From: Rhizophagus irregularis
Taxonomy: Eukaryota; Glomeromycota; Glomeromycetes; Glomerales; Glomeraceae
Length of the DNA: 64,000 nt
Direction: 5' to 3'
Assembly: GCF_026210795.1 (NCBI RefSeq)
Contig: NC_089438.1
Location: 4,609,501 to 4,673,500 of the forward strand
Shown: in pieces, positions 1 to 11,688 of the stretch
Layout of the letters: the number at the start of each line of letters is the position of its first letter
Numbering within the stretch: the stretch's first letter is position 1
The notes under the pieces: generated by a model
Database searches by the model: none
What the model was told of the DNA's origin: nothing
Seen by the model: only the letters and a program-made list of their open reading frames with translations
Translations under genes and position numbers: made by a program

Positions 1-316
1 GTTTTTAATTTATTAATAAGGGAATTTTTTGTTTCCAAATTAGTAAATTGTAATCATGGGTCCTTTTTAATTTATCTGTTTTTGAATTTTGTAACTAAAA
101 TTAACTTAAATTATCGTAAGGTCACCGTAATATCGCTCGTAAGTGCTTTTGTTTCCAAATTTGTATTTTAGAACGGAATCTTATCTCCTTGTTCATTTTG
201 TCACTCGTCGTACCCGTGACCTTCCTTTATTTATAAAAAAATTGCGAAAAACAAAAAAAAATAAAAATAAAAATAAAAATATTTTTTTACCCTAAATATT
301 CTACATCATCTCAATA
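1..316. other. AT-rich upstream region of the viperin gene
   Basis: No gene recognised. The stretch is A/T-rich with a run of short AAAAT repeats near 255-290 and probably holds the promoter and 5' UTR of the viperin gene that starts at 317. No TATA element could be singled out. Confidence 0.4.
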
Positions 317-1338
317 ATGTTACCTTTTTTTACATTTTTTGCGCTTATCATAACATACATTGTTTATAATGTTTTTAATAAAAAAAAAACAAAATTCAAT
401 GTTCCTCAAAGAAAACAGAAAATATTTTGAGTCAAAACAATAAAAAAGTACCATTATCCGTGAATTATCATTTCACACGCAAATGTAATTATGAATGTGG
501 TTTTTGTTTTCATACCGCAAAAACTTCATATTTGGCTCCAATTGAAGATGCAAAATCTGGTTTAAGAAAACTTGCAGATGAAGGTATGAAGAAGATCAAT
601 TTTGCTGGTGGAGAACCATTTTTATATCCGAAATATCTTGAAGAATTATTACGTTATTGTAAGCAAGTATTAAAAGTAGAATCAGCCTCTATTGTTAGTA
701 ATGGGAGTAAAATTAAATACGAATTTTTACAACGAAATAAAGATTATATAGACATTCTCGCAATTTCCTGTGACTCTTTTGATGAATCAGTTAATAAAAA
801 AATTGGAAGGGGAACTGGAAAGCACGTTGAAAAGTTAAGCGACATATCTCGTTGGTGTCGTGAATTTGGGATTAAATTTAAGTTAAATACGGTAGTAAAT
901 GCTTACAATAAATCAGAAGATATGAATGAAAATATTTTAAAAATTGCACCATTTCGATGGAAATGCTTTCAAGTGTTAATTTTAGAAAATGAAAATGGTG
1001 GTGAGGGTACATTGAGAGATGCTCGCGAATTTGTAGTAACCGATCAAGAATTTGAGGAATTTATTCAGCGACATTCGAAACAAAAATGTTTAGTACCCGA
1101 ACCAAATAATCTTATGAAGAATTCTTACTTGATTCTTGATGAATATTTACGATTTTTAAATTGTACCAATAACGAAAAGACTCCTAGTGAATCAATATTA
1201 GACGTACCTGTTGAAAAAGCATTGATGCAAGCTGGATGGGATCAAGAAGCATTTATCGGAAGATCTGGAATTTATGATTGGTCAAAACAACCTTCGAATA
1301 TTTGTGGTAACAACCAAGCTAAAGAGCTTGAATGGTGA
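317..1338 (+). CDS. Viperin-like radical SAM enzyme (RSAD2 family)
   Basis: Viperins convert a nucleoside triphosphate to its 3'-deoxy-3',4'-didehydro form with a 4Fe-4S cluster and SAM; animal viperins sit on the ER and lipid droplets. The open frame from 427 shows the CX3CX2C cluster motif (CNYECGFC) in the viperin signature NYHFTRKC..FCFHTAKTS, then GGEPF, SNGS, LAISCDSFDE and LILDEYLRFLNC, and it ends in Trp, as viperins do. That frame has no ATG. An ATG at 317 opens a hydrophobic N-terminus (FFTFFALIITYIVYN) matching the expected membrane anchor. Removing an intron 371..417 (or 362..417), ending ACAG, joins it in frame and gives about 321-324 aa, near the usual 360. A one-base error in the A-run at 381-389 is the alternative. 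Family assignment is very secure; the 5' end is inferred. The gene is convergent with the CYTH gene, ends about 150 bp apart. Confidence 0.93.
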
Positions 1339-1489
1339 AATGTAATTATTACAATTATTGTAAAATTTTTTTTTTATTTAAATGTTTATTATATATATAT
1401 ATATGTTATTTTTATTATTATTTTATCAGTTTATTATTATCATAAGTTTATTATATATTTATTTATAATAAAAATTTTTTTTTTCCTCT

Positions 1490-2299
1490 TTACTTAGTTA
1501 CAACATTATCCAAGGTTTCCGGGAATAATTTTTTCTTAAGCATATTAGAATTATTCATGCATTCCCATTGTTTCTTGTTAAATCTAGAGATATATGCTAA
1601 TAATTTACCCATCACTATACCATCAGTTTCAAAAAACCAATCATGTTCTTTCATAAAAAATGCAATTCTTTTTTCTGCGTCTTGTACCTTGTTCTGAGAT
1701 TCAACTATCAATTCAATTTCACCGACCGAATGTCCAAAGTCTGCGGTATCCAAAACCATAGTAAATTTATTATTAAGAAGATAGTTACGACGTTGAGTAG
1801 TTATCGTACAAATTGGCGTGAGATTGTATTTTTTAAATAAAAAATCTTTAAATTCTTCATTATTATAATGAATATTTTCTGACCGTCTTTTATTAACATC
1901 CAATTTTTTATCAAGAAATTCTTTAATGACATTGGTATCATCAAGTTCATGATATGAATCCATTGAAGCGGTTAAATTTACAGGTGTTTTGCATTCCCAT
2001 TTGTTATCCCGATTACGAAGCCAAATATCATTTGTGGTTAATGGATAATTTTCCGAATGATTATCGTAATAAACGTCAGTAAATGATTTTTCAGAGATAA
2101 AAGTGACATTATCAAAAAGTTTTTTTCCGTTATTTTTTTCCAACAAAATAACTTTTGAACCATCAAATTTGAATTTTCGTTCTACTTCAAAATGATTCTG
2201 TTGTGTATTATAAAGTTTTAATTGTTTCATTGCACTTTTTATATTTTGGGCGAGAGAAATTTTATATAATATTCCTCTCTTAGTAAATAGATTATTCAT
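1490..2299 (-). CDS. CYTH-domain protein, thiamine-triphosphatase-like
   Basis: CYTH enzymes form an eight-stranded tunnel that binds triphosphates with two divalent metals; the closest subfamily by motif is thiamine triphosphatase. The protein (269 aa) has the defining ExExK motif (EVERKF) near residue 39, the W-ELK-like segment (NKWECKTP), and the late block DTADFGHSVGEIE, followed by KLLAYISRF, in the thiamine-triphosphatase order. The first about 27 residues contain several K/R and no D/E, so a mitochondrial presequence is possible; this would also explain the extension before the CYTH core. Start chosen at the first ATG. The gene appears intact and intronless. It faces viperin tail to tail across a short AT-rich spacer with a (TA)n tract. 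Whether the two share a pathway is speculation. Confidence 0.85.
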   Translation of the reverse strand: MNNLFTKRGILYKISLAQNIKSAMKQLKLYNTQQNHFEVERKFKFDGSKVILLEKNNGKKLFDNVTFISEKSFTDVYYDNHSENYPLTTNDIWLRNRDNKWECKTPVNLTASMDSYHELDDTNVIKEFLDKKLDVNKRRSENIHYNNEEFKDFLFKKYNLTPICTITTQRRNYLLNNKFTMVLDTADFGHSVGEIELIVESQNKVQDAEKRIAFFMKEHDWFFETDGIVMGKLLAYISRFNKKQWECMNNSNMLKKKLFPETLDNVVTK

Positions 2300-4300
2300 T
2301 ATTAATAATTTTTGAAGAGATTTTTAATTGTCGAATATTTTTTTTTTTTTTTTTTTTTGATAGATTCTTGATTTAAATACATCAAAGTAGTGCAAAGTTC
2401 ACCAATAAGGTTTTATTTATTAAGTATCAATCTTATTGTGACACACTAAGCCTTTGTCTAATAAATACATTTAGGATCTAGCGCTAGAAACAATTGCATA
2501 TTTTTGAATTATCAATAAAAAAAAAATTTAAAATTTGATTTTTTTTTTTTACTACGGATTGTTATTGTGACATTGTTAAAGAACTGAGCGACCAAAAAAG
2601 TTAATCGCAATATTTGTTACACCACACGAATTCAAATGAAGTAAATGAAGTTTTAAAAACAGAAAAAATTGGTAAATTTGGCGTCATACTCTAATAATTT
2701 TAAGTGTTTGCAGGAAGTGAATCCGTATCGCTAGCAGTATTAATTGAATTTCATAATATATTTTTCTAGAACACAAAATTTTTTGTATAATCTCCTATAA
2801 TTTTATTAAACTGCGTATTATTATTTATTGCATTGTTTGACTTTTTATGACTTTTGCGTATTTTATTTTATTTATTTTTAAAAAAGTGATTCAGAAATAT
2901 AACACATTAATGTATAGGAGAATAATTAAAAAAAACTAGATTATCTATAAATGACGACTTTCCTGATAGACATGATTTCAAATTGTCATATAATTGATAT
3001 AGTTGATAACACGATATACTTGTATGTCCTTGCGTAGTGGTCATAGAGTCTGTGTTCACGGTAAATAGATTATCCGGTAAGGGCCTACTATGACATCAAA
3101 TACAGCTTATTTAATCGCAGATCCGAGTATTCAGAATGAATAATAAATTTACTATTTTGACAGTCTATATATCATTATTTCTTTTTTTTGAATTTAATAA
3201 TGCATTGTATTTTCCATTTATAAATAATAACTTTATTATTACATAAGATATTGGATCTGTGGATGCATACTTACAGCTTACAGCATATAATATTTCTCGT
3301 GTCCTACCTAATATCATCAATGATGTTTGGTAATACTGTACATTGGCAAAAACATTTGGTTATTCATTTGCAAATAAAAGAGGTGTGATATACAGTATAT
3401 TCCCGATTTTAAATTCAGCCTTCAAATAATATGCAACTCATTATTGTCTTATATTGCATTTATTTTGATAATAATGTATTTTCCTGAAAAAAAGTTTTCC
3501 AAGATTTTTTGGAGTTCTACACTCTTCGAAAAAGTTTTTTAGGATTCTTTGGAGTTCTACACTTTTCGAAATAAAAAAAAATTCCTTTCTGGATTGATTT
3601 GTGTACAGACGTCCATATAACGAATCTTCCAGATTTAATTTAAAATACGTTTTCATACATAATATGAATATTTATTATCTTAACATTTTTTTGGTTACGG
3701 CACGATTTCCCGACGGATGATTTCCCGACAAGACATTTGCCCGACAAGTTTGGGCAGAGTTATGCACGAACACGTGATCAAACTGCCAGCGTTTGGCTGT
3801 CAGGAAAATGTCCAGCGCATTTTATTTAGGTCACCAAATTTTGTATTGATTTTTTTAGTGAAATCAAGTATTAATTCTTTCTAATATTGGGACAGTGGTA
3901 CAAACTGGCCAGAGTTAACGTTACAGCTATCACGTGCAAGTGCTTAACTTCTAAACTCGGACCAGTTCGTCGTACACTCACAGTACGTTACTATTATTAT
4001 GTAATCTGATGTTAAAAATCGAATTAATTGAGGCTGTCTGTCACAAAGCTACACCAAAAAAGGCAATTCTCAGTGACAATTTTCTGACAAGTTACATTTG
4101 TAAGTTTTTTTACTACACCATATAAACAAACTATTCCTTATTAACTTTTTTTTTTTCATTCATAAATGAATTTTTAAATTTATAAATGAATTTTATTTTT
4201 ACAATCCGCTAGTAAGGAAACGGAAAATCCGAAAATTTCTATTTTAATCTAAATAATAATTTTGTTACACAAAATAAAAATAATCTGCATTAATGAAGTT
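2300..4300. other. Intergenic region without recognised gene
   Basis: AT-rich sequence. A short imperfect duplication (TTTGGAGTTCTACAC repeated around 3508-3523 and 3549-3563) lies near 3.5 kb. A motif ATTTCCCGAC is repeated around 3704-3730, within a stretch that resembles the cggcgaaatg-type repeats at 32.0 and 53.3 kb. No coding exon could be supported. Confidence 0.4.
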
Positions 4301-4304
4301 TAAC

Positions 4305-4372
4305 TATTTTTATATATATCCGGACATCAAATCCGTTCTTTTTTTTTCTTCTCTATTTTTTTTTTTTTCGAA
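4305..4372 (+). promoter_or_regulatory. Probable core promoter and 5' leader of Kelch gene 1
   Basis: A TATA-like stretch (TTTTTATATATATCC near 4308-4321) is followed by ATCCGTTCTTTTTTTTTC and a pyrimidine-rich leader ending TTTCGAA just before the ATG. The same order (TATATATG, AATCCGTTCTTTTTATTTC, pyrimidines, TTTTCGAA-ATG) occurs before Kelch gene 2 at 15317-15370, so the promoter was duplicated with the gene. Function is inferred from that conservation. Confidence 0.5.
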
Positions 4373-5984
4373 ATGAGACTTTTTAATAAATTAATTCGAA
4401 TATTAGGAATTATTTTATATTTGATTAGTTATCACATTAATGTTATAAATTGTCAACAATATGTACCTATGAAAAGATCTTTTCATACGGCGACTCTGGT
4501 TGGAAATAAAATTTATTTTCTTGGTGGTTTTACAGATTTTGCAAATTATACAAACGATTTTTTTACTCTTGATGTTTCAAAATCGTTTAATCAAAGTGAA
4601 GGAATTCCATATGAAGATTTAAATTATTTAAGTACTGGTGTACCAGAACATAATAGAGCAACAACTTCAGTTGGTGGGGAATCAAAGGATACAATATTTT
4701 TGTTTGATGGACATATGGGAAATTATACTGATTATGCTAGTGAAGTAGTGCAATCATTTAGCACTTCAGAAAAAATATGGCAAACTGTGACAACTAATGT
4801 TGGTAAAGAACCTATGAGAAGGACGTCAAGTAATGCTGCTACAGATAGTAATGGCAAAGCATACCTTTTTGGTGGGGCAAAGGAGCTTAGACCTATTCAA
4901 TATTATAACGTAATGAATACTTTTGATACAATTAACAAAATTTGGTTTAGTATTAACTTTGATGGTATTGCATCAGCTCCAACTCCAAGAGATGGTTATA
5001 CTGCTACTTTCATACCTGAAACAAGTTCTATTATTTATATTGGAGGTTTTGGCAAAAGTAGTGACCCTTTCACCACAGCAGGGTTAATAAATATAGGCAA
5101 TGTATGTCAATTGTATAAATTTTTATAAACTTTTAAAAAATAATGACAATAATAAATAATTAGTTGATTTACCCCACTTTTTATAGTTAGATATTTATGA
5201 TACAATAAATAATAATTGGAGACAACAGGTATGTGATTATATAATTTTCAGAAAATCCAAAAATATATTTGTTAAATTTATGATTCATTCTTAAAAAAGT
5301 CAACAAGTGATCCACCGAGTAGTAGAGTATTTCACACAGCTGTATTAAGTAAGTATTGAATTTATTATTGATAATATCTCTATTTATTTATTTTATTATG
5401 CTAATTATTTTTTGGAATATTTAAAAGCAAAGGATAGAAGAATAATTTTATTTGGCGGCGCTGATTATACTACAAAACATCCAGCAGATTCTTATTATGA
5501 AGTATTAAATGTAAATACATACGAATGGTACCATAGTAATAAGGATACATATCTTGGAGCTCCTTATAAAGGCCATACAGCAACTTTAGTTGACGATTAT
5601 ATGTTTATTTCTTTTGGTTGAGTATATTATTTTTTTCATTTTTTGTTATTATATATAATATATATATATGAAAAATATATAATTTATGATTTATTATGTT
5701 TGATTTTTTTTTTCCTAGGTTTCGCTTATACAAAACACGGTACTGCTCGTAGTGATGAAATCTTGATTTATAAAATTGGTGAAAATGCAGATTTTGATCT
5801 GGTAGAAAGTTTCGAACGACCTATTATAGACAATCATTCTCATTCATCAGATACAAAAATTACAACGATACAGATAATAGCTATTTCTTTTGGTACAATA
5901 GGATTTGTTGCGTTCATGGTAGCTTTATTTATAGTTTTTAGAAAATATCCAAAAAAGAAAAGTGACATTTTATTCATCGAATAA
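4373..5984 (+). CDS. Kelch-repeat type I membrane protein (paralog 1)
   Basis: Kelch blades fold into a propeller that binds partner molecules; this one probably faces outside the cell. Five exons fit GT..AG rules and keep frame: 4373..5101, 5187..5228, 5300..5348, 5428..5616, 5719..5984, giving 424 aa. The N-terminus is basic then hydrophobic (LIRILGIILYLISY), a signal peptide ending near NCQQ. Kelch motifs follow, with HTATL..KIYFLGGF, RDGYTATF..IIYIGGFG, VFHTAVL..RIILFGGA and GHTATLVDD. Near the C-terminus is one membrane segment (IIAISFGTIGFVAFMVALF) and a short basic tail ending DILFIE. The donor of intron 4 is the weak GTTGAG. Gene 2 at 15.4 kb has the same exon lengths for exons 2-4. 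Ligand and role are unknown. Confidence 0.88.
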
Positions 5985-6169
5985 TTATTTGTATAAAAAT
6001 AACGTGACTATTTATTTATTTATTTAAAAAATTACCCCCACGAAATTTAACAATTTCTTTTGTATAGTTATAAAAAGTTCAGATTTTTTTTACATTAATC
6101 TAATAAATAACAAATGTATATCATCGCAAAAAATTTGCGTCATTATTTATTTACATTCTTTACTAAGAA

Positions 6170-6610
6170 ATCCGACGTTCACAAATCCTGACAAATCATA
6201 ATCCCGAAAATTCAAAATCCCGATACTCATTATTCTGAAAAAAATATATTAAAAAAAATTATATCTTTATATTATGCAAAACATTACATTTTTATTTAAT
6301 AACATAAATTCTAACATAATATTAATAATAATAACATAACATTAATAATAATAATTCATTAAATTTTGCAAAGTATATAAAAATATTTAATTATTACTCA
6401 AATTTTGCGACGTATTAATAAAAAAAAACATTGATTTTTATAATAAAGACGTTAATTCTTGCGAAAAATTTTAAAATTATTACATATTAATAGAATTATT
6501 AATCATTACAAGGTATAACGTCTAAAAGAAAATTAAAAAAGATGAGTGTCGGGATAATAAGTATCAGGATTTTGCCGGAACGTTCGGGATTATGAATTTG
6601 AGAGTCGGGC
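6170..6610. mobile_element. MITE-like inverted-repeat element
   Basis: Sequence at about 6192-6235 (CATAATCCCGA, then AAATCCCGATACTCATTAT) is mirrored imperfectly at 6541-6600 (ATAATAAGTATCAGGATTTT, then TCGGGATTATG). The inside is AT-rich, with no reading frame. This looks like a short non-autonomous DNA transposon; borders and TSD could not be fixed. Confidence 0.45.
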
Positions 6611-6925
6611 TTGTGTTATACGTAGGGATGGAAAAAAGTTCCAAATGGTATGACTTGAATCGGTTTTGGAGCCGAACGTCGGAACCATTTTTGAGCCGAA
6701 CCGAGCAGCGAGGCAAGTTTATGTGCGAAAAGTTTATTCTTTAACCGTAAATAATTGAACAGTAAAATAAAACTTAATAATGATACTATAAATAGCGAAC
6801 AATTAACAGTAACAATAACAATAACTGATAATAATAACATTGTAAATAGCGAACATTATTCCTTAACTTTATAAAACTAAATCATATTAACGAACATTTA
6901 ATAATAATAAAGATAATACATTAAT

Positions 6926-7461
6926 ACCGTATAGCGCTGCATACAGTACCCCTTGTAATTGACCCCACATTCGGGTATTTTTGAATACCCCGGTACTACA
7001 AAATTCGATTTTGAGGATATTAATCATATTCTGACTTGAGTACTAATCAAATTTATGTACTATATATACATATACTTATTTAATTGTAATAAAATCATAG
7101 CCGATAAACTTTATTAAAAAAAAAATTATTAACGAATCATCAACTAGTAATCAAAACCCCCACACGTTAATGTAATTTGTTTCTTGTTCGTAATAACCAA
7201 AATATGATCTAATTTGAATTTATGAGAATTTTTACATTTTACATTTTGAAGTTTTTATTTCATATTAACGGAAAATTGAATTGAAAACTCGTTAAAGTTC
7301 TCTTGATTACTTAATTCTATTATCACATAATTAGTACCCTTCCAATGTACCCCCTTTTTATAGTAATCCCCTCCTCCTATAGTACCCTCGGGTACTATTC
7401 AATCTAAGCGGACTTTCTTGAATATTACCGGGGTACTACAGTATATGCAGCGCTATACGGT
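6926..7461. mobile_element. 536-bp MITE with 18-bp perfect TIRs
   Basis: Both ends carry the inverted repeat ACCGTATAGCGCTGCATA (6926-6943 and 7444-7461), followed inward by TAGTACCCC/CAGTACCCC-type sequence. The flanks 6896-6925 and 7462-7490 are near-identical direct repeats of about 29 bp (ATTTAATAATAATAAAGATA), far longer than a normal target duplication. Interior is non-coding. A weaker GAACCG-rich inverted pair outside it (about 6630-6715 and 7600-7690) suggests that it sits inside an older element. Confidence 0.65.
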
Positions 7462-7900
7462 ATTTAATAATAATAAAGATAACATTTAATAAAATTTATT
7501 ATTTCAAATATCGTTTTTTTTTTGAACTAATTTGTTTTAAATCATAATTTAAAAATCATAATAAGAAGAATTATATTATTTCATTTTATAAAAACCGCAT
7601 CAGAACCGGTTTTGGTCGGTTCGGTTCCAAACTCCGTTCCAAACCAGTTTTTGGTCATCGTTCCGACTCGTTCCGACTCTAGAACCGAAACCGATCCGAT
7701 CGAGTAGTCCTTCTGATCGTCGGGATTTGGTATTGAAGCCCTAATAAACTTAATAAATTGGATAATTACATTAGTTGTTCGGTGGCTATATTAATTATTA
7801 ATTATCACTGATATTTATATTTACATCGTTCAATTGTAAAATTAGTCTAGCGAAATCATAGTATGATTCAACCGGTCATTGATAAATTAATCATATAATA

Positions 7901-8270
7901 CAATGTAATCTCGATATAACGAAATCCGCCAGCAGGATCAAAACTTCGATATATGGACGACTTCGGTAAATCGAAAATTTTTTATGTACAGAAAGTTAAT
8001 AAGTAAAATTCGGTACGGAAAACACATTATTATTAATTGTAAATTGTAAATTGCGAATTAAAAATCCAAAACAATTGAACTTTAGCTGTCTTCTAATATA
8101 TATATAAGGAATTTGATGATAAGTGTAGAAACGGCCTAGTAAAGAGTGCTGTACTATTGGGAATTATTTATGTTTACTAGCGTTAACATATAGTAGATAC
8201 TGTAGCTTTTTCTACGGACCTAAAATCTTCGGTTAATCAAAATTCAGTACATCGTATATTGAGATTGTGT
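7901..8270. mobile_element. Pogo/Tc1-like MITE
   Basis: The left end reads CAATGTAATCTCGATATAAC; the right end, reverse-complemented, reads CACAATCTCAATATACGATG. TIRs of the form CA-ATCTCGATATAACG are typical of pogo/Tigger-type elements. No transposase is present in the about 370-bp interior. The copy is diverged, so the edges are approximate. Confidence 0.5.
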
Positions 8271-8974
8271 CTACAGTTGTCGACATAATTATTCGAAATT
8301 TTTATTTTAAAGACCATTATATCAAAGTTTTTTATAGGTAAAACGGTGATTCTTTAGCCATTTTTAAATGTAAAAATTGAGTAGTAATATACTTTGCTAA
8401 TTATTCATTAGTAGCGATGTAAATTCACGGCACTAACTTTAATATTCAAAATGTATAAATTAACTTGGTTAATAACATACAGAAATAATTGAAACAACTG
8501 TTAACCACAGTCTAATTATATAATTATTGGAAAATAACACCTGGATGAAGGCATAATTCGCAGGAATATGATAATATTGATTGGCAATTTTTTTTTTAAT
8601 TTAGAATGCACATTTGGTTAGACTAGGAAAACGGTAACCGTTAAAATCCGTCACGTTTATTTACTCAGGATCTTTTTTTTATTACAACATTAATTGATTA
8701 CAAAAAATAGCAAGTTATCAATGTTACAAAAAAAAAAGGAATGATTGAAAGGATTTTTAAAACATATAAAAATCATTGTTTAAATTTGAATGTTAAAAAT
8801 TTCTTCAACGTGCTAGTCCTAAGAATGTCATTATGGAAAAATTTGCACAATAATTCAAATCAAATAGTCTTAAAAAATTGATATATCAAATTATTTATTT
8901 AGCTATATGTTTTCAATTTAATAAATTAATAAAGTGAACAAATCGATTTATGACTTATGTAATATGTAATTACT
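8271..8974. other. Intergenic, nothing recognised
   Basis: AT-rich sequence with scattered homopolymers. No exon, repeat or regulatory element could be supported. Confidence 0.4.
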
Positions 8975-10110
8975 ATTTGTTGCTGACTTAGCCAAGTCTT
9001 TTAAAAAACTTGTTGTCACCTGATCACCACGTTGAGGTGCAGCAACATTGATCAGGGGGGGAAAGGGGAGACGAGAGGGAAAGGGGAAAACGAAAGGGAA
9101 GGGAAGGGGAAAACGAAGGGAAAGGGGAGAACGAAAGGGATAGGGAGGGTAAGGGGAGAACGAAAGGGATAGGGGGGTAAGGGGAGAACGAAAGGGAAGG
9201 GAAGGGGAAAACGAAAGGGAAGGGGAAAACGAAAGGGAAAGGGGAAAACGAAAGGGAAAGGGGAGAACGAAAGGGAAGGGGAAAACGAAAGGGAAGGGAA
9301 GGGGAAAACGAAAGGGAAGGGGAAAACGAAAGGGAAGGGGAGAACGAAAGGGAAGGGGAAAACGAAAGGGAAGGGAAGGGGAAAACGAAAGGGAAGGGGA
9401 AAACGAAAGGGAAAGGGGAAAACGAAAGGGAAAGGGGAGAACGAAAGGGAAGGGGAAAACGAAAGGGAAGGGAAGGGGAAAACGAAAGGGAAGGGAAGGG
9501 GAAAACGAAAGGGAAGGGGAAAACGAAAGGGAAGGGGAAAACGAAAGGGAAGGGGAAAACGAAAGGGAAGGGGAAAACGAAAGGGAAGGGAAGGGGAAAA
9601 CGAAAGGGAAAGGGGAAAACGAAAGGGAAAGGGAAGAACGAAAGGGAAAGGGGAGAACGAAAGGGAAAGGGGAGAACGAAAGGGAAGGGAAGGGGAAAAC
9701 GAAAGGGAAGGGGAAAACGAAAGGGAAGGGGAAAACGAAAGGGAAGGGGAAAACGAAAGGGAAGGGAAAACGAAAGGGAAGGGAAAACGAAAGGGAAGGG
9801 AAGGGGAAAACGAAAGGGAAAGGGGAAAACGAAAGGGAAGGGGAAAACGAAAGGGAAGGGGAAAACGAAATGGAAAGGGGAAAACGAAAGGGAAGGGAAG
9901 GGAAAAACGAAAGGAAAAGGGAGTACGAGAGGGATAGGGAGGGAAAGGTAAAACGATAGGGAAGGGGAAAACGAAAGGGAAAGGGGAGAACGAAAGGGAT
10001 AGGGAGAAGGAGAGGGAAAAGGAGAGAGGGGAAGGGAAAGAACAAGGAAATACGCAAACATACACCACCCACGCACAAACCCACACACAAAACTACACAA
10101 CAACCTACAT
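8975..10110. repeat. Dispersed repeat copy A with expanded purine minisatellite
   Basis: The left border (CACCTGATCACCACGTTGAG, AGCAACATTGATCA at about 9017-9055) and the right CA-rich border (CACCCACGCACAAACCCACA at about 10067-10086) match, in inverted orientation, the borders of the repeat at 14.23-14.46 kb. Between them, about 9057-10040, lies roughly 1 kb of G/A on the + strand, built from variants of GGGAAGGGGAAAACGAAA (about 18 bp, with 12- to 24-bp variants). It is almost free of T; its only regular C is in the ACG step. The long Pro/Phe/Ser-rich reading frames on the - strand are by-products. Such a tract could form triplex or G-quadruplex DNA. Confidence 0.85.
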
Positions 10111-11688
10111 ACCTAAAGGAAGACGTAAAGAAAAGGGGCCTAAGAGTAAAGAGAAAACCTAGACAGAGAGAAAACAGAAAAAACAGACTATAAAAAAGAA
10201 GACAAAGAAAAAAAAGATAAAAAAAAAACCGACATATTTATATTATTTAAGTTACTCATGAGTCATGACAAAAACCCACATAAGATAATCAAGATGAGTA
10301 ATTTTTTTTCGCGTATCATATGACGTTCGGACATTTAGTATAAAGTATAAAAGACTAAAAGTTATCACATATATTGTTACAAAAAAAAGAATCAAAAAAG
10401 GGAAATGCAGGGGTGAATAGGGATGACGTTGGCAAATTGTCTGGTGCATAACAATCCGGACAACTAATAATAACATGAATTTGAAATAAAAAAAAAATAA
10501 AATCTGCATCATTTTGATATACTGTATCGTGATAAATTCCGGATATTTTCGTCGTGAACTGTATATCGTACTCCTTAGGAATATTAACAATATTAACGCA
10601 AATTTCTAACATGAAACAGCTCGGGTTATACCGAAAACGAAATTAAAAAATTGTGCAATTCTTTTATTTGAAAGACTTAATGAGCAATTGAAATAGATAG
10701 AACATCTCTTGTTTTATTAACGTATTAGTGTACTATATATCTTGGAGAAATGTCATTGATCATTTACAAAGTTAATTTCTTCATTAAATTGCTTAGAAAT
10801 TACACTCGTTCGTTAAATTTTTCGGATGCAATTTATTTTTTAATTTCTTTTTATAATAATATAAAATTACATTTATAAATATAAATAGTTTCATTATTAA
10901 CACAAAATTTATGACAAAAAATCATAACAAACACTCGCGGATAAAAACGGCTAAAAAATGATCCGGATAATTCTTATGTTTTCATAGCAAAAAAATAAGT
11001 CACGGATTGTTAAATATACTCGGGAACTTTAGAAAGCTCAGTGATACGACTTGCTCTCGTGAGAAAAAAGATCTTAATGATTTTGTGACAATGTTCCATA
11101 CTAGGTATTAATTATATAATTTTGTAATATTAAAATTTATATATAACTATCTCTTATCAAAATTTCAAATTATATATATCAGTAGGAAAACCCACAACTT
11201 AACGTTGAGATTGGGGAAAATTAACGTTCTTGAATAAGAAATAATATTTAATACTTTGATTTTGGATTTAAACTTAATATATTAAAAATCAGAAAGATCT
11301 GATCTTTATTTGTATTTTAAGATCGTTAGAGTTGAGAATTGTTATAATAATAATATTATTATTCTTGCTTATTATTATGTACTATAATGATAAATTTTTT
11401 TATAAAGACATTTACTTTAAGAAATTTTGTGATAAAGTCAGGTTATTAGTTTACTTATCTTTCGGATAATGAGTAAATTATAGTGTTGTTAAAAGTCCGA
11501 TTTGGTCATTAGCAATCAATGATGTCATATGTCAACGCCCAATTTTAAATTTTTTTCCCACACTTTTTTCTTTTTTTTTCTTCGTACAAAAAAATTTTTT
11601 TCTTTTTACAATTATTTTTTTTTTCTGTACTTTATTAAAATTTTACATTTAGTCTTTTCTAAATCAATAAACAATTCTAAATCCTATT
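10111..11688. other. Intergenic, no supported gene
   Basis: A-rich then AT-rich sequence. Two overlapping minus-strand frames at 10252-10612 have no recognisable domain. A pyrimidine-rich stretch at 11545-11640 precedes the hAT remnant. Confidence 0.35.

Noticed and set aside
3441-3656. 71-codon minus-strand frame containing a short duplication
   Set aside because: Arises across a short duplicated segment; no domain or splice partners.
8948-10103. Three overlapping minus-strand reading frames of 340-380 codons rich in Pro, Phe, Ser and Leu
   Set aside because: All three frames are open only because the underlying 18-bp purine repeat lacks stops on that strand. No domain, start context or introns.
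10252-10612. Two overlapping minus-strand frames of 85 and 112 codons
   Set aside because: No recognisable domain, mutually exclusive frames and no convincing splice arrangement.
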